Source: Leptobrachium leishanense (taxonomy: Eukaryota; Chordata; Amphibia; Anura; Megophryidae). From it: DNA of 64,000 bases. The first letter of the stretch is position 1. Every line of letters starts with the position of its first letter. Location: positions 274,145,662-274,209,661 of the forward strand of contig CM019064.1 in the NCBI GenBank assembly GCA_009667805.1, written 5' to 3'. The translations under genes were made by a program, and so were the position numbers. Below are positions 23,690-33,885 of this stretch, piece by piece. The notes under the pieces are model-generated. The model worked only from the letters and a program-made list of their open reading frames with translations. It ran no database searches and had not been told where the DNA came from.

Positions 23690-25250
23690 ATATCCATGAG
23701 CTGGGGGGGCAATATCCATGAGCTGGGGGGCACTATCCATGAGCTGGGGGGCATTATCCATGAGCTGGGGGGGCAATATCCATGAGCTGGGGGGGGCACT
23801 ATCCATGAGCTGGGGGGCAATATCCATGAGCTGGGGGGCACTATCCATGAGCTGGGGGGCAATATCCATGAGCTGGGGTGCATATCCATGAGCTGGGGTG
23901 CATATCCATGAGCTGGGGGCACTATCCATGAGCTGGGGCAATATCCATGAGCTGGGGGGCAGTATCCATGAGCTGGGGGGCAGTATCCATGAGCTGGGGG
24001 CAATATCCATGAGCTGGGGGCACTATCCATGAGCTGGGGGGGCAAATCCATGAGCTGGGGGGCAGTATCCATGAGCTGGGGGGGCAAATCCATGAGCTGG
24101 GAGGCAGTATCCATGAGCTGGGGGGCAAATCCATGAGCTGGGGGGCAGTATCCATGAGCTGGGGGGGCAATATCCATGAGCTGGGGGGGCAAATCCATGA
24201 GCTGGGGGCAGTATCCATGAGCTGGGGGGGCAAATCCATGAGCTTGGGGGCAGTATCCATGAGCTGGGGGGCAGTATCCATGAGCTGGGGGGCAAATCCA
24301 TGAGCTGGGAGGCAGAATCCATGAGCTGGGGGCAAATCCATGAGCTGGGGGGCATTATCCATGAGCTGGGGGGCATTATCCATGAGCTGGGGGGCACTAT
24401 CCATGAGCTGGGGGGGCAATATCCATGAGCTGGGGGGCAAATCCATGAGCTGGGGGGCATTATCCATGAGCTGGGGGCATTATCCATGAGCTGGGGGGCA
24501 ATATCCATGAGCTGGGGCACTATCCATGAGCTGGGGGGCAAATCCATGAGCTGGGGGGCAGTATCCATGAGCTGGGGGGCAGTATCCATGAGCTGGGGGG
24601 CAGTATCCATGAGCTGGGGGGGGCAAATCCATGAGCTGGGGGGCAAATCCATGAGCTGGGGGTTCAAATCCATGAGCTGGGTGGCAGTATCCATGAGCTG
24701 GGGGCAGTATCCATGAGCTGGGGGCATTTCCATGTGCTGGGGCATTTCCATGAGCTGGGGGCATATCCATGTGCTGGGGCATTTCCATGTGCTGGGGCAT
24801 TTCCATGTGCTGGGGCATTCCATGAGCTGGGGCATTTCCATGAGCTGGGGGCATTATCCATGAGCTGGGGCAATATCCATGAGCTGGGACATTATCCATG
24901 AGCTGGGGCAAATCCATGAGACCTGGGGGCATTATCCATGAGACCTGGGGGCAATATCCATGAGACCTGGGGGCTATAATCCATGAGACCTGGGGGCAAT
25001 ATCCATGAGACCTGGGGGCATTATCCATGAGACCTGGGGGCATTATCCATGAGACCTGGGGGGCATTATCCATGAGACCTGGGGGGCATATCCATGAGAC
25101 CTGGGGGCATATCCATGAGACCTGGGGGCATATCCATGAGACCTGGGGGGCATATATCCATGAACCTGGGGGCATTATCCATGAGAGCTGGGGGCATCAT
25201 CCATGAGAGCTGGGGCAATTATATCCATGTGAACTGGGAAAATATATCCA
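23690..25250. repeat. G-rich minisatellite, 19-22-bp monomer ATCCATGAGCTGGGGGGCA
   Basis: Over 70 tandem copies, with variant blocks: a GTGCTGGGGCATTTCC form at about 24725-24840 and a GAGACCTGGGGGCAT form at 24910-25150. Runs of 4-7 G recur about every 20 bases on the plus strand. Because the monomer lacks stops, long frames reading PAHGYCP/SSWILPP/QLMDTA occur on the minus strand; these are repeat shadows. Confidence 0.95.
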
Positions 25251-25253
25251 TAT

Positions 25254-25395
25254 AACCAGTGCCGTGTATATTATTCTGGGGGTCCAGTGCCGTGTATATT
25301 ATTCTGGGGGTCCAGTGCCGTGTATATTATTCTGGGGTCCAGTGCCGTGTATATTATTCTGGGGGTCCAGTGCTGTGTATATAATTCTGGGGGTC
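25254..25395. repeat. Minisatellite, about 29-bp monomer, five copies
   Basis: Units of CCAGTGCCGTGTATATTATT followed by CTGGGGGT. This is the inverted equivalent of the array at 19905-20575 and lies in the same position relative to the shared hAT-like end. Confidence 0.9.
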
Positions 25396-25680
25396 TGGGC
25401 CTGGATATATATATATAGATTATATATAAGACGCGTTAGTCCAGTTGCCAAAATCGCGAGTATACCTGTACGTAGTGATACCTTTCACTGATCAGTATAG
25501 TTTCCAGTTTACACTCTTGAAAGCTTGTCTTTTAAATGTAAAGTTAACCCAATAAAAATGGTATCACCAGGCACTGCTATACTCGTGATATATATATTTT
25601 TTCTTCAGGTAATAGGCGTTGTGGAATTCGTGGGTGAGTTCCCTCACTTTTTTTCCCAGGACTTGACCCCTGAGAGGATT

Positions 25681-26385
25681 GCTTAATGAAAGGTGCTGTT
25701 TATGCAAAATCCACTTTTGTCCATTTTATTTAACACTTTAGTGTTAATGTTTACCATGTTCCAATAAATATTTTGTGTTTTGCTCCACCAAACTGAACAT
25801 TTCCCTACCGGATTATTTGCTGCGTGGAGGTGGCCATCTTTCCTGCATCACACTCAGCTAACCCAGCAGCACCTCTCCACCTGAGGCGCGTTCAGTTGCT
25901 CAGCCGCTGCAAGTGCTGAATTAGCATTTTGCCACTGAACGCTGTTCTGCAGCTCTGTGCTCAGTACTGCTAACTTAGCACTTGCAGCCACGTTGAGAGG
26001 TGCTGTGGGGTTAGCCGAGTGTGACGCAGGAAAGATGGCCACCTCCACGCAGCAAATAATCCAATAAGGAAATGTGCAGTTTGGTGGAGCAAAACACCAA
26101 ATATTTATTGGAACATGGTAAAGATTCACACTAAAGTGGTAATAAAATTGTCAAAAGTGGATTTTGCAGATACAGCAGCTTTCACTAAGCAATCCTCTGC
26201 CCTTTCCCTTCCATATTCACAGCCAAAGGGTTCAGTGAGACTGCTGCAGCAAACTGAACTGCTGCACTGAAGCAATTCAGCAGCTGCTGAGGAACTGAAC
26301 GCGCCTCGTGGGTTCTGGTGTCAACAAAGCCTGACCAATCTGCAGACTGGTCCAGGCTCCTATGGGCCCAGTCGAACATTCCAGC
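25681..26385. repeat. Large foldback repeat, right part of the 13-kb unit's target
   Basis: Left arm about 25681-25900 and right arm about 25985-26205 are inverted copies, e.g. GTTTTGCTCCACCAAACTGA against its inverse near 26075. Beyond it, 26190-26310 is the inverted, unoccupied equivalent of 12380-12488 joined to 25681. Confidence 0.8.
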
Positions 26386-27102
26386 AAGTTATAACTGTCA
26401 CCCCCAAGGCATGGATTTTTGGCAATCTCAGTAAACAACATTTTGCCACACCCTCACATCTATCCCATCAAATAGAGTCTCTGTTCCAATAACCACTCCA
26501 TCTGATTGCGATAAGGATTTACATCAAGAGCTGTAGACACAGAAATCTGGAGTGCCCCCCCCCAAAAAAAAAAACCTGCAAGAACGGGGGGGGGGGATGC
26601 TTTAGTTTTTGGTTGGGACAAATTTGACAAATTTGAAAACGTTGGTTCAGCATGATTGGGGACAAACAGGCACAGGGGTAGAGAAACAAAATGATGATTG
26701 GGCATAGGGTGCAAAGAAACACAGGAAAAGCACCTTTTTTCTGTAAGTAAAAAAAAGGTTGTTAAAAAACGAATACATTTTAAAATGTAAATTATAATTT
26801 TTGTTACAAACTTTGGTTTTAGATTTATATAGAATGGTGCCCACCATAAGAGGAGCTTTGCTCTGTGAAACTAAAAAAAAAAACCCTGGAACGAAGTGCA
26901 AAGTATGCCGGATACTCCACAAGACGTTTCGCTTCCTTCCAGGGCTAGGCGCTAACAAAGTGCCTACCATGGAATACGAACGGTAATATGTAGACACCAA
27001 GGATAATCTGCAGGCGAAAATTTTCTTACTTACCTTCTTCTGGAGTTTGACAGCCCTGGTCTAGGATTCCAAGTCAGGTGTAAACTTAACCCAATCTGTT
27101 GT
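26386..27102. other. Unassigned sequence
   Basis: Contains C, A and G homopolymer runs at 26555-26600 and a stretch CAGAAATCTGGAGTGCCCCC similar to 15305-15335, hinting at another old repeat. No gene is supported. Confidence 0.4.
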
Positions 27103-27110
27103 AAATAGGG

Positions 27111-28236
27111 TAGACATGTGCATTCGTTTTAGTACTAAAACGATTTAGTCCGAATTTTGGGATAATTTAGTTTTCGTATGACTCAAGAGAAACGAAACTG
27201 CTCAGTACAAAAAACGAAAGAAACTAAAATAAAATGCACTACATTTTAGTTTCAGTCCTTTTTGTGATATTACGTTGATGAGTGAAGGAGACCAGCAATG
27301 AAGAGCGCAACATCGCAACATTCGAAGTTCTGCACCCTCCACATGCCAATGCCGTAGGATGTTCTATACAGAGAGGGGCATTAATTAATGCAGGAGGATG
27401 TTCTATACATTATACAGAGAGGGGTATTAATGCAGGAGGATGTTATATACATTATACAGAGAAAGGTATAAATTGAGGAGGATGTTCTATACAGAGAGGG
27501 ACATTAATTAATTCAGGAGGATGTTCTATATATTATATAGAGAGGGGTATTAATTAATGTCGGTGGATGCTGTATACATTATACAGAGAGGGGTATTAAT
27601 TAATGCAGGAGGATGTTCTAAACATTATACAAAGAAGAGCCTTTTTTTTAGCCCTTTAAATCCAGTGGCTGTGAGCGCTGAGATCGGCTGCTTGTTACAT
27701 TATCTCTCAGTACAATGTATCAGGCTCAGCTGTTACAGTAACTGACTGTAACAGCGCTCAGAGTTTCAGTAAAATAAGGAAATAATATTGTTCTAACCTC
27801 TTATATATAAAAATATTATTTACTAGTTTTACTGAAACTCTGAGCGCTGTGATGAGCAGCAGTCAGTTACTGTAACAGCTTTGCCTGACACGGGGCAGTA
27901 TTACAATGTTGGTGCTAACTTAACCAGAGCTGTTGTAAACTGAAAACCTCCATAGGCTATAATGGCTCTGGGAAGTTTACAACAGCTCTGGTTAAGTGAG
28001 TACCAGCTATGTAATATGGCCCACATTGTGCTGAGAGTGAGAGATACTGTAACAAGCAGCGATCTCAGCCCTCTGAGGAGCCACTACAATAGTAATTGTA
28101 TCCACTGGTTTTCGGATGAACGAAATTAGTTTTCATACTAAAGAACTGAAAACGAATTTCTTTAGCAACTAAATAAATTGCATTTTAGGACTAATCCATT
28201 AGTTCAAAACGAAATTTTGTGCTGTGCACATGTCTA
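27111..28236. mobile_element. hAT-like MITE, 8-bp duplication AAATAGGG
   Basis: It starts TAGACATGTGCATTCG and ends TGCACATGTCTA, flanked by AAATAGGG at 27103-27110 and 28237-28244. The interior has a 45-55-bp minisatellite (27350-27640, GGAGGATGTTCTATACATTA) and a broad palindrome at about 27660-28080. Non-autonomous. Confidence 0.88.
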
Positions 28237-28487
28237 AAATAGGGTTGACAGATCGGCCATGGCTTCCTGGACACATACAATTTTATTCATAGTGATGGGC
28301 AGTGCATTAAGAATGTGACCGTGCAGTATGTAGAATCAATATGCTGCAGGTAAGAAATCAGAAATCGATTTCCTTCCTGCAACATATGAATTGTACATGT
28401 TGCAGGGCAGCACTTTTCCCTGGGCTCCACTCGGGAATGAAATATTGTAAACGTACTAGAGCCATTGAAGTCTGTAGGGTTGGTAAT

Positions 28488-29438
28488 AGGGATGTGCATG
28501 GCTGAAAAATTTGTTTAGTTTAGTTTCGTTAAGATTTTAAAGAATTTCATTTTCGGAATTTAACTAATTTTGTTTCGTTTTGTTGTTCGTATCGATTTCT
28601 TAGATTCGAATTTCATATATCAATTCGATAGTTTATCAATTCGAATTTTGGATCACTAAATAAAACCCCAATTAAATCAAATTTTGCCGTTAAAAGAAAA
28701 GCTATGGTTAAATTTTAAGCTGTGTCACAGATTTAGGCTAGGGTCAGACTGAGGCAGTGCGAACGCGCGTTCTGGCGCACATAATCACGGCCGCACTAGC
28801 AGCAGATGACGGGCAATGACAGCCAATATATGAAGTACGGTCGCACAAAAGTCCGGCCGCGCAACGCAAGTGGAAAATGAACGCATTTTTTCGAGAACGT
28901 TAAACCGCTGGTACTGACGTACAGAGTGCGCTGCGGCCGCATAGCAGCGTGTGTGCGTGATTAGGAGATGTCAGACGCTGCTAGTGTGCGGCCAACATAA
29001 CGTTCAAACAGCCGGATTTCCCTAGACTTCTTTTCACCCCATCGTCATGAAATACGTCCAGAATTGCGCATCGTCTGACCACTTAAGCGTATTCCGTGAA
29101 AAAATGCGTGCGCACGCATCGACGTACATTTTGACGGTGGCCGCAGAAAATGCGCTCATCTGTCCCTAGCCTTAGTAGGAGTCAAATTAAACAGTGAAAC
29201 CAAGTTAAGATCAATTTGATAGTTGATATCAATTTGGTAGTTAATTTCAAATTCGACAGTTGATATCAATTATTCAAATTTTTCTTTTATGATGATACCG
29301 TGTAAAACGAAATCAATTTGTTATATACCGTTTCGAATTTGGATCGTATCGATTCGTTATTCGGAAGTACTTCCGAACTACGAATTCTCAAATTTCGTTA
29401 CAAATTCTGAATTTTTCCGAAACTAATGCACATCTCTA
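28488..29438. mobile_element. hAT-like MITE, 8-bp duplication GTTGGTAA
   Basis: It starts TAGGGATGTGCATGGC and ends ATGCACATCTCTA, flanked by GTTGGTAA at 28480-28487 and 29439-29446. It is interrupted by a Harbinger-like MITE. The AATTCGATA/TATCGATTC-rich interior is low in complexity. Confidence 0.88.
28736..29171. mobile_element. Harbinger-like MITE with TTA duplication
   Basis: GGCTAGGGTCAGACTGAGGC to TGTCCCTAGCC, flanked by TTA at 28733-28735 and 29172-29174; 436 bp, noncoding. Nested in the hAT-like MITE. Confidence 0.85.
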
Positions 29439-29496
29439 GTTGGTAAGTTTGCAACAGTTCTGGTTAAAAGAACACACCTTGAGAATTTAGACTCCT

Positions 29497-29678
29497 CAGG
29501 GTTATTCAGAGAGAGGTGAAAAACAGGAGAATGACTGGAGAAGTGAAAATTATAGGCCAAAATAGCCGATTTGGAAAGTGAGATAAATGGGAGAATTTGT
29601 CTGGTTTGGCTATTTTGACCTAGAATGTTCACTTCTCCAGTCATTCTCTTGGTTTTCACCTCTCTCTGAATAACCCTG
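29497..29678. mobile_element. 182-bp palindromic MITE (CAGGGTTATTCAGAGAG family)
   Basis: It starts CAGGGTTATTCAGAGAGAGG and ends with the exact inverse. Nearly the whole length folds back on itself. Copies of the same unit lie at 31966, 32139 and 32748, and a related element at 57062. No clear target duplication, so the superfamily is open. Confidence 0.8.
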
Positions 29679-30239
29679 TCCTATCTTTTCCACTTAAATA
29701 ATTGAACATTTGCTGCTGACAGCATCCGTCCAGATATAAAAAATTTATTTGTTTTAGTTTAGGTGAAATCCTCACTTTTTCTTCCTCGGCACAGAGATGC
29801 CCTTCTCCACCTCAGGGCTAGGGATGAGCTGTTGGGGTTCGGACGGTTCGGAGTTCGACCCAAACTTTGGCAGTTCGAAAGTTCGCGAATTTCGAACTTT
29901 TTGGGTCTGTTCGGTTCGAGTTCGAAATAAAAAAGAAATTTTGAAAAAAGTATAGAAAATGCTTAAAAAAAATACTAAAAAATCTAGAAATAAAGAGACT
30001 CTTTACTGCAGAATATTATAAGCAACGGTTTATTAGATATTGAATTAAAAACTAATGTGTACGTGGAAAGATTATCAACTCTAAATGACCTCTGTTCACA
30101 AACGGGCATAACACCAGGTGTTTTCAGTCTGGTAATCAATTTGATACATTGTACAATATACTGAGGGTGGGGTGGTGTCTGCTACTGATTGAGATTTGAG
30201 AATTAATTTCCCTAAAACATCCTAATATGCTGCATTTAA

Positions 30240-31441
30240 CCCTTTCGCTGCTGAGGCTTTTCACACCTCTGTGCTGAGGTCATTTTTACCGCTTTCGCTC
30301 ATGATGATTAACCGCGTTTTGTAGCCATATTTTGATATATGACCCAGACATATTATATATCGTTCTTTCCGGCAGACTTGGCAGATTCATAATATGTCAT
30401 TATTATATGTTTAAGTTATGTCATGTCTGTATATTATAACAAAAATTCAATAAAATTTGAATTTTCAATAATTTATTATGTGTAAAGTGTTTTTTTCACA
30501 TTTTAACATGCGATCGTTTGCGGTTTTATTTTGTACGGGGTGCGCTTGGTAAAAAAATTAGAAATGGGGTCTCGTTATATTTTTTTTTTTGGGGAAAATT
30601 TTGCTTTTTTAACAAACGCACCGCATACGAAAATCGTTCGTGCAGAATTATTGTTCACATTATAATTGAAATGGGAACAATATTGCTGCATTAACAAAAC
30701 AAAAAAAAACTTGTTTATTTTTTTTTTTTATAATTTTTTATTTTTTTAACTTTTTAAAAACATTTTTCATGCTCATATTTGGTATCCTTGGAAAGGCCAT
30801 GCTCTGGCCGATCCAACGATATCAAACTTTAAGCCCTAGCTGACACGGATCGGGAGATAGGGGGTTCATTGGAACCCCCTATCTCCACCATTGGTGGCAG
30901 CTAGGGGTTAACTCCAGGACTGGCGTCATCGTGCTATGCACGATGACACCAGTCCTCAGGGGGAGTTCCTGGAGGCTTGGCCGACATCCAAGATGTCGGC
31001 CAGCTCCAGGAGAGGATCACGATCCGGCGCTTTTCAGCGCCGATTCGTGATCCGGCTCCCCAGGGGTTAATCACAGCCACCGTTTGGAAGGGCAGGCTGT
31101 GCCCTTCCAAACGGTGCCTGGATTAACCCTCTGCCCCCCGGCGATCGGGAGGAAGAGAGGTCCGAAGGACCTTCCCCCTCCCTTTTCAGGCGCTTCCTCC
31201 GCACATGCGGGGGGGCGCCTGAATTAGATGTCATCGCGACGCCGCGATGACATCTAATTGCTCCGCCGGGGTCCCGGAGTGCTGGGCTGACATCCAAGAT
31301 GTCAGCCCGCACCGGGGGGCGCAGCAATCCGTCGGAATCCGGCGGATTGCTGCCTCCTGTGCATGGACGCGCTCAGCGCCTCCATAGCACAGGAGAGCCA
31401 CTTGGCTGGACGCGCTGAGCGCCTCCATAGCAGCCAAGTGG
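30240..31441. mobile_element. piggyBac-like MITE with TTAA duplication
   Basis: Flanked by TTAA at 30236-30239 and 31442-31445. Ends CCCTTTCGCTGCTGAGG and, inverted, CCACTTGGCTGCTATGG. The right half is GC-rich with several hairpins (GGCCGACATC...GATGTCGGCC, GGCGCTTTTCAGCGCC, GCGCTCAGCGCC repeats). Partial copies at 21690-21944 and 62411-62943. Confidence 0.82.
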
Positions 31442-31479
31442 TTAACTGGTGTTTGAAAAAAATTCAAAATAACATCTAA

Positions 31480-31925
31480 GGCTAGGGTCAGATGAGCGTA
31501 TCTTGTACGGACTGTGCGTCCGTGCAGTACGGACGTACTTACTGACTGACAACAAGGTAGTGGCCAAACAGTCCGTTTTTTTCACTGACGTATTTTTTGA
31601 CTGATGTAGCAGGGAAAATAAATTAAAATGAAAAAACATTCTGTCCATCAAAAATGCTGGACGTATAAATGCAGTCCATCTGACCTCGTTTCATCACTCA
31701 CATACAAAGCTACACGGACGTTGCGGACGTGGCGCACTCCGCACGTCCGTTCTAGCAGTATTACGTTCTTGCCTAACCTGCGTCCGTTTGCTGCTTCCGC
31801 CATGCATCCGCACTTCCGTGCGGACGTACTTCGTGTGTGGGGCTCCATTGGTCAGAATGCTGGACGTGTATGGACGTGATAACTGCGAATATGGACGTGA
31901 TAACTGTGCTCGTCTGACCCCAGCC
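31480..31925. mobile_element. Harbinger-like MITE
   Basis: GGCTAGGGTCAGATGAGCG to GTCTGACCCCAGCC, 446 bp. Flanking bases are TAA on the left and TTA on the right, so the duplication is imperfect. The interior has many ACG/CGT-containing short inverted repeats. Confidence 0.8.
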
Positions 31926-31965
31926 TTAAGCAATGTTATTTTTCACCTCAGGATTAAACATTCAC

Positions 31966-32908
31966 AGTGTTATTCAGAGAGCAGTGAAAAGCAGGAGAAT
32001 AACTGGAGAAGTGAAAATTCTAGGTCAAAATAGCCAAACCAGAAAAATTCTCCCATTTAACTCACTTTCCAAATTGGCTATTTGGTCTAGATTGTTCTCT
32101 TCTCCTGCCAGTTCTCCTGGCTTTCACCTCTCTCTCAGGGTTGTTCAGAGAAAGGTGAAAACCAGGAGAATGGCAGGAAAAGAGAACAATCTGGACCAAA
32201 TAGCCGATTTGGAAAGTGAGATAAGGCTAGGGTCAGACTAACGCATTTTTCACAGCGACCGTCAAAAAGTGCATCTGAACGCATTGCCTTATTTTTTTCA
32301 CGGAATATGCGAAAACGGTCATACAAAGCGCATTTTTGTGCGTGATTTTTTACGGATCCAAACCAGGAAACTTTGGGTGTCTGGACGTTATGTTGGCCGG
32401 ACATGAGCAGGGTTTGACGTCTCCAAATCATGCACACACGCCGCTAGTGGACGCAGCGCACTCTGTACGGCCGTACTAGCGGTTCTGCGTTCTCGAAAAA
32501 ATGCATTCATTTTCCACTTGCGTTGCGCAGCCGGACTTTCGTGCGACCATACTTCGTATATTGGCTGTCTTTGCCCGTCATTTGCTGCTAGTGCGGCCGT
32601 GATTAAGTGCGCCTAAACGCATGTTAAAAATTCGCTAGTCTGACCCTAGCCTAAATGGGAGAATTTTTCTGGTTTGGCTATTTTGACCTAGAATTTTCCA
32701 TTCTCCAGTCATTCTCCTGCTCTACACCGCTCTCTGAATAACCCTGACAGGGTTATTCAGAGAAAGGTGAAACTCAGGAGAATGACTGAAGAGAAAATTC
32801 TAGGTCAAAATAGCCAAACCAGAAAAATTCTCCCATTTTGCTCACTTTCCAAATCGGCTATTTGGTCTAGAATTTTCCATTCTCCAGTCATTCTCCTGCT
32901 ATTCACCG
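31966..32908. mobile_element. Three tandem foldback units of the CAGGGTTATTCAGAGAG family
   Basis: Unit 1 spans 31966-32138 and lacks its last bases. Unit 2 spans 32139-32746 and is split by a Harbinger-like MITE. Unit 3 runs from 32748 to about 32908, with its end truncated. Shared segments include CTAGGTCAAAATAGCCAAAC and AAATTCTCCCATTT. Confidence 0.75.
32225..32651. mobile_element. Harbinger-like MITE with TAA duplication
   Basis: GGCTAGGGTCAGACTAACGC to TCTGACCCTAGCC, flanked by TAA at 32222-32224 and 32652-32654; 427 bp. Its right half closely matches the copy at 36854-37279 (TGCATTCATTTTCCACTTGC). Confidence 0.87.
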
Positions 32909-33405
32909 CCAAAAAAATCAGTAAACGTTTTCTGCGTGTCCGAAAATGTCTCCTCTTTTCATACAGACTGCCGCCCCAAGCAGTTGTTTATGATTAAAGG
33001 AAAAGCATTTACCGTGATTTGAAATGTCATTTTTTGGTTTTTACATATTTCTATACATCCTAGAAATCCGCCACTTCACGGGCAGGTTATGGGGACCTCC
33101 TAGGCACAATATTTGAAGGAATTTTTCTTTTTTCTTTTTAACCCTTATTTCATGGAAAACTCACTGTCCCTTTAAAAACTTTTTTTTTAAAACTTTTTGT
33201 CCTTGTTTCCTGTCCCCCAGGGCACTACCCAGACCCCCATACACTTTTTATGGCAAATATCTAGCATATATGCCCTCTTGGAGGGCACTCTAAAAACCGA
33301 ATTTTCAGCCCCATTGACTATGGGGTCCGAGTTCGGACCAGAACATTTGGAAAGTTCGGCTTCGAACGGAACTCAGGGAGTGTTCGGCTCATCCCTACTC
33401 AGGGC

Positions 33406-33880
33406 TACTGAAATAGGGAAGTCCCTGCAGTTTCTGATGCAAATTGCGTAGCATATTTAACTTTTGTGCCTACGTTACACAAACTTTTGTATCGCACATA
33501 ACCTGTGTACTTTCATATGCAAGTTACGCAAGCACCTACACAGAACAATGAATTGGTGCTGCACAACACTAGTCCTACCAGAAGTAGTGGTGCAGCAAAA
33601 TAAAAATTTGGGACTGAAACTGCAAGATGAGCCCAGGCGCATAGACTTTTAAATAGTTGTTTTTGTAGAATTGTATTAGACTTAATTTGAAATGAAAAAT
33701 CAAGCCAATAATAACCACACATTTATTCAAAGTAATTTGCCAAAATTGGACAGAAAATATCTGCGAAGATATCCAAATCGGCCAATTCCTCTGAAAAAAA
33801 AAAACCTACAAAGTCTCCTATTCTCCCAATAGGAGCTTAAATCAATAAAAATGTGTGGGGAACAAGGGGGATGACTAGAC
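33406..33880. other. Unassigned sequence
   Basis: Noncoding stretch between the hAT-like element and the minus-strand L1. Nothing recognised. Confidence 0.4.
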
Positions 33881-33885
33881 CGATA

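Larger units (their letters stand above)
12489..25672. mobile_element. 13.2-kb hAT-like unit with 8-bp duplication AGAGGATT (heavily nested)
   Basis: The left end CAGGGCTCGAGTC and the inverted right end CAGGGGTCAAGTC match at 11 of 13 positions. They are flanked by AGAGGATT at 12481-12488 and 25673-25680. hAT transposons make 8-bp duplications and often begin CAGGG. The uninterrupted target is present inverted at about 26160-26310. Its own sequence is a GC-rich hairpin near the left end, a G-rich minisatellite (23690-25250), an AT/C-type minisatellite (25254-25395) and a right arm; 12775-23687 is later insertion. No transposase of its own, so non-autonomous. Confidence 0.85.
29819..33397. 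mobile_element. hAT-like element, 8-bp duplication CTCAGGGC, non-autonomous relative of the hAT at 52818
   Basis: The inverted ends TAGGGATGAGC are perfect for 11 bp. CTCAGGGC flanks it at 29811-29818 and 33398-33405. The first 75 bp closely match the left end of the transposase-bearing element at 52818 (GTTCGGACGGTT, GGTTCGACCC). It contains a piggyBac-like MITE, two Harbinger-like MITEs and three foldback units. Confidence 0.9.

Noticed and set aside
23657..25175. Minus-strand open frames of 117-272 codons (PAHGYCP, SSWILPP)
   Set aside because: Shadows of the G-rich minisatellite in three frames; changes in monomer length shift the frames repeatedly.
23200..25400. Possible CRISPR-like array
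   Set aside because: Repeats are directly tandem without unique spacers, and the DNA is eukaryotic.
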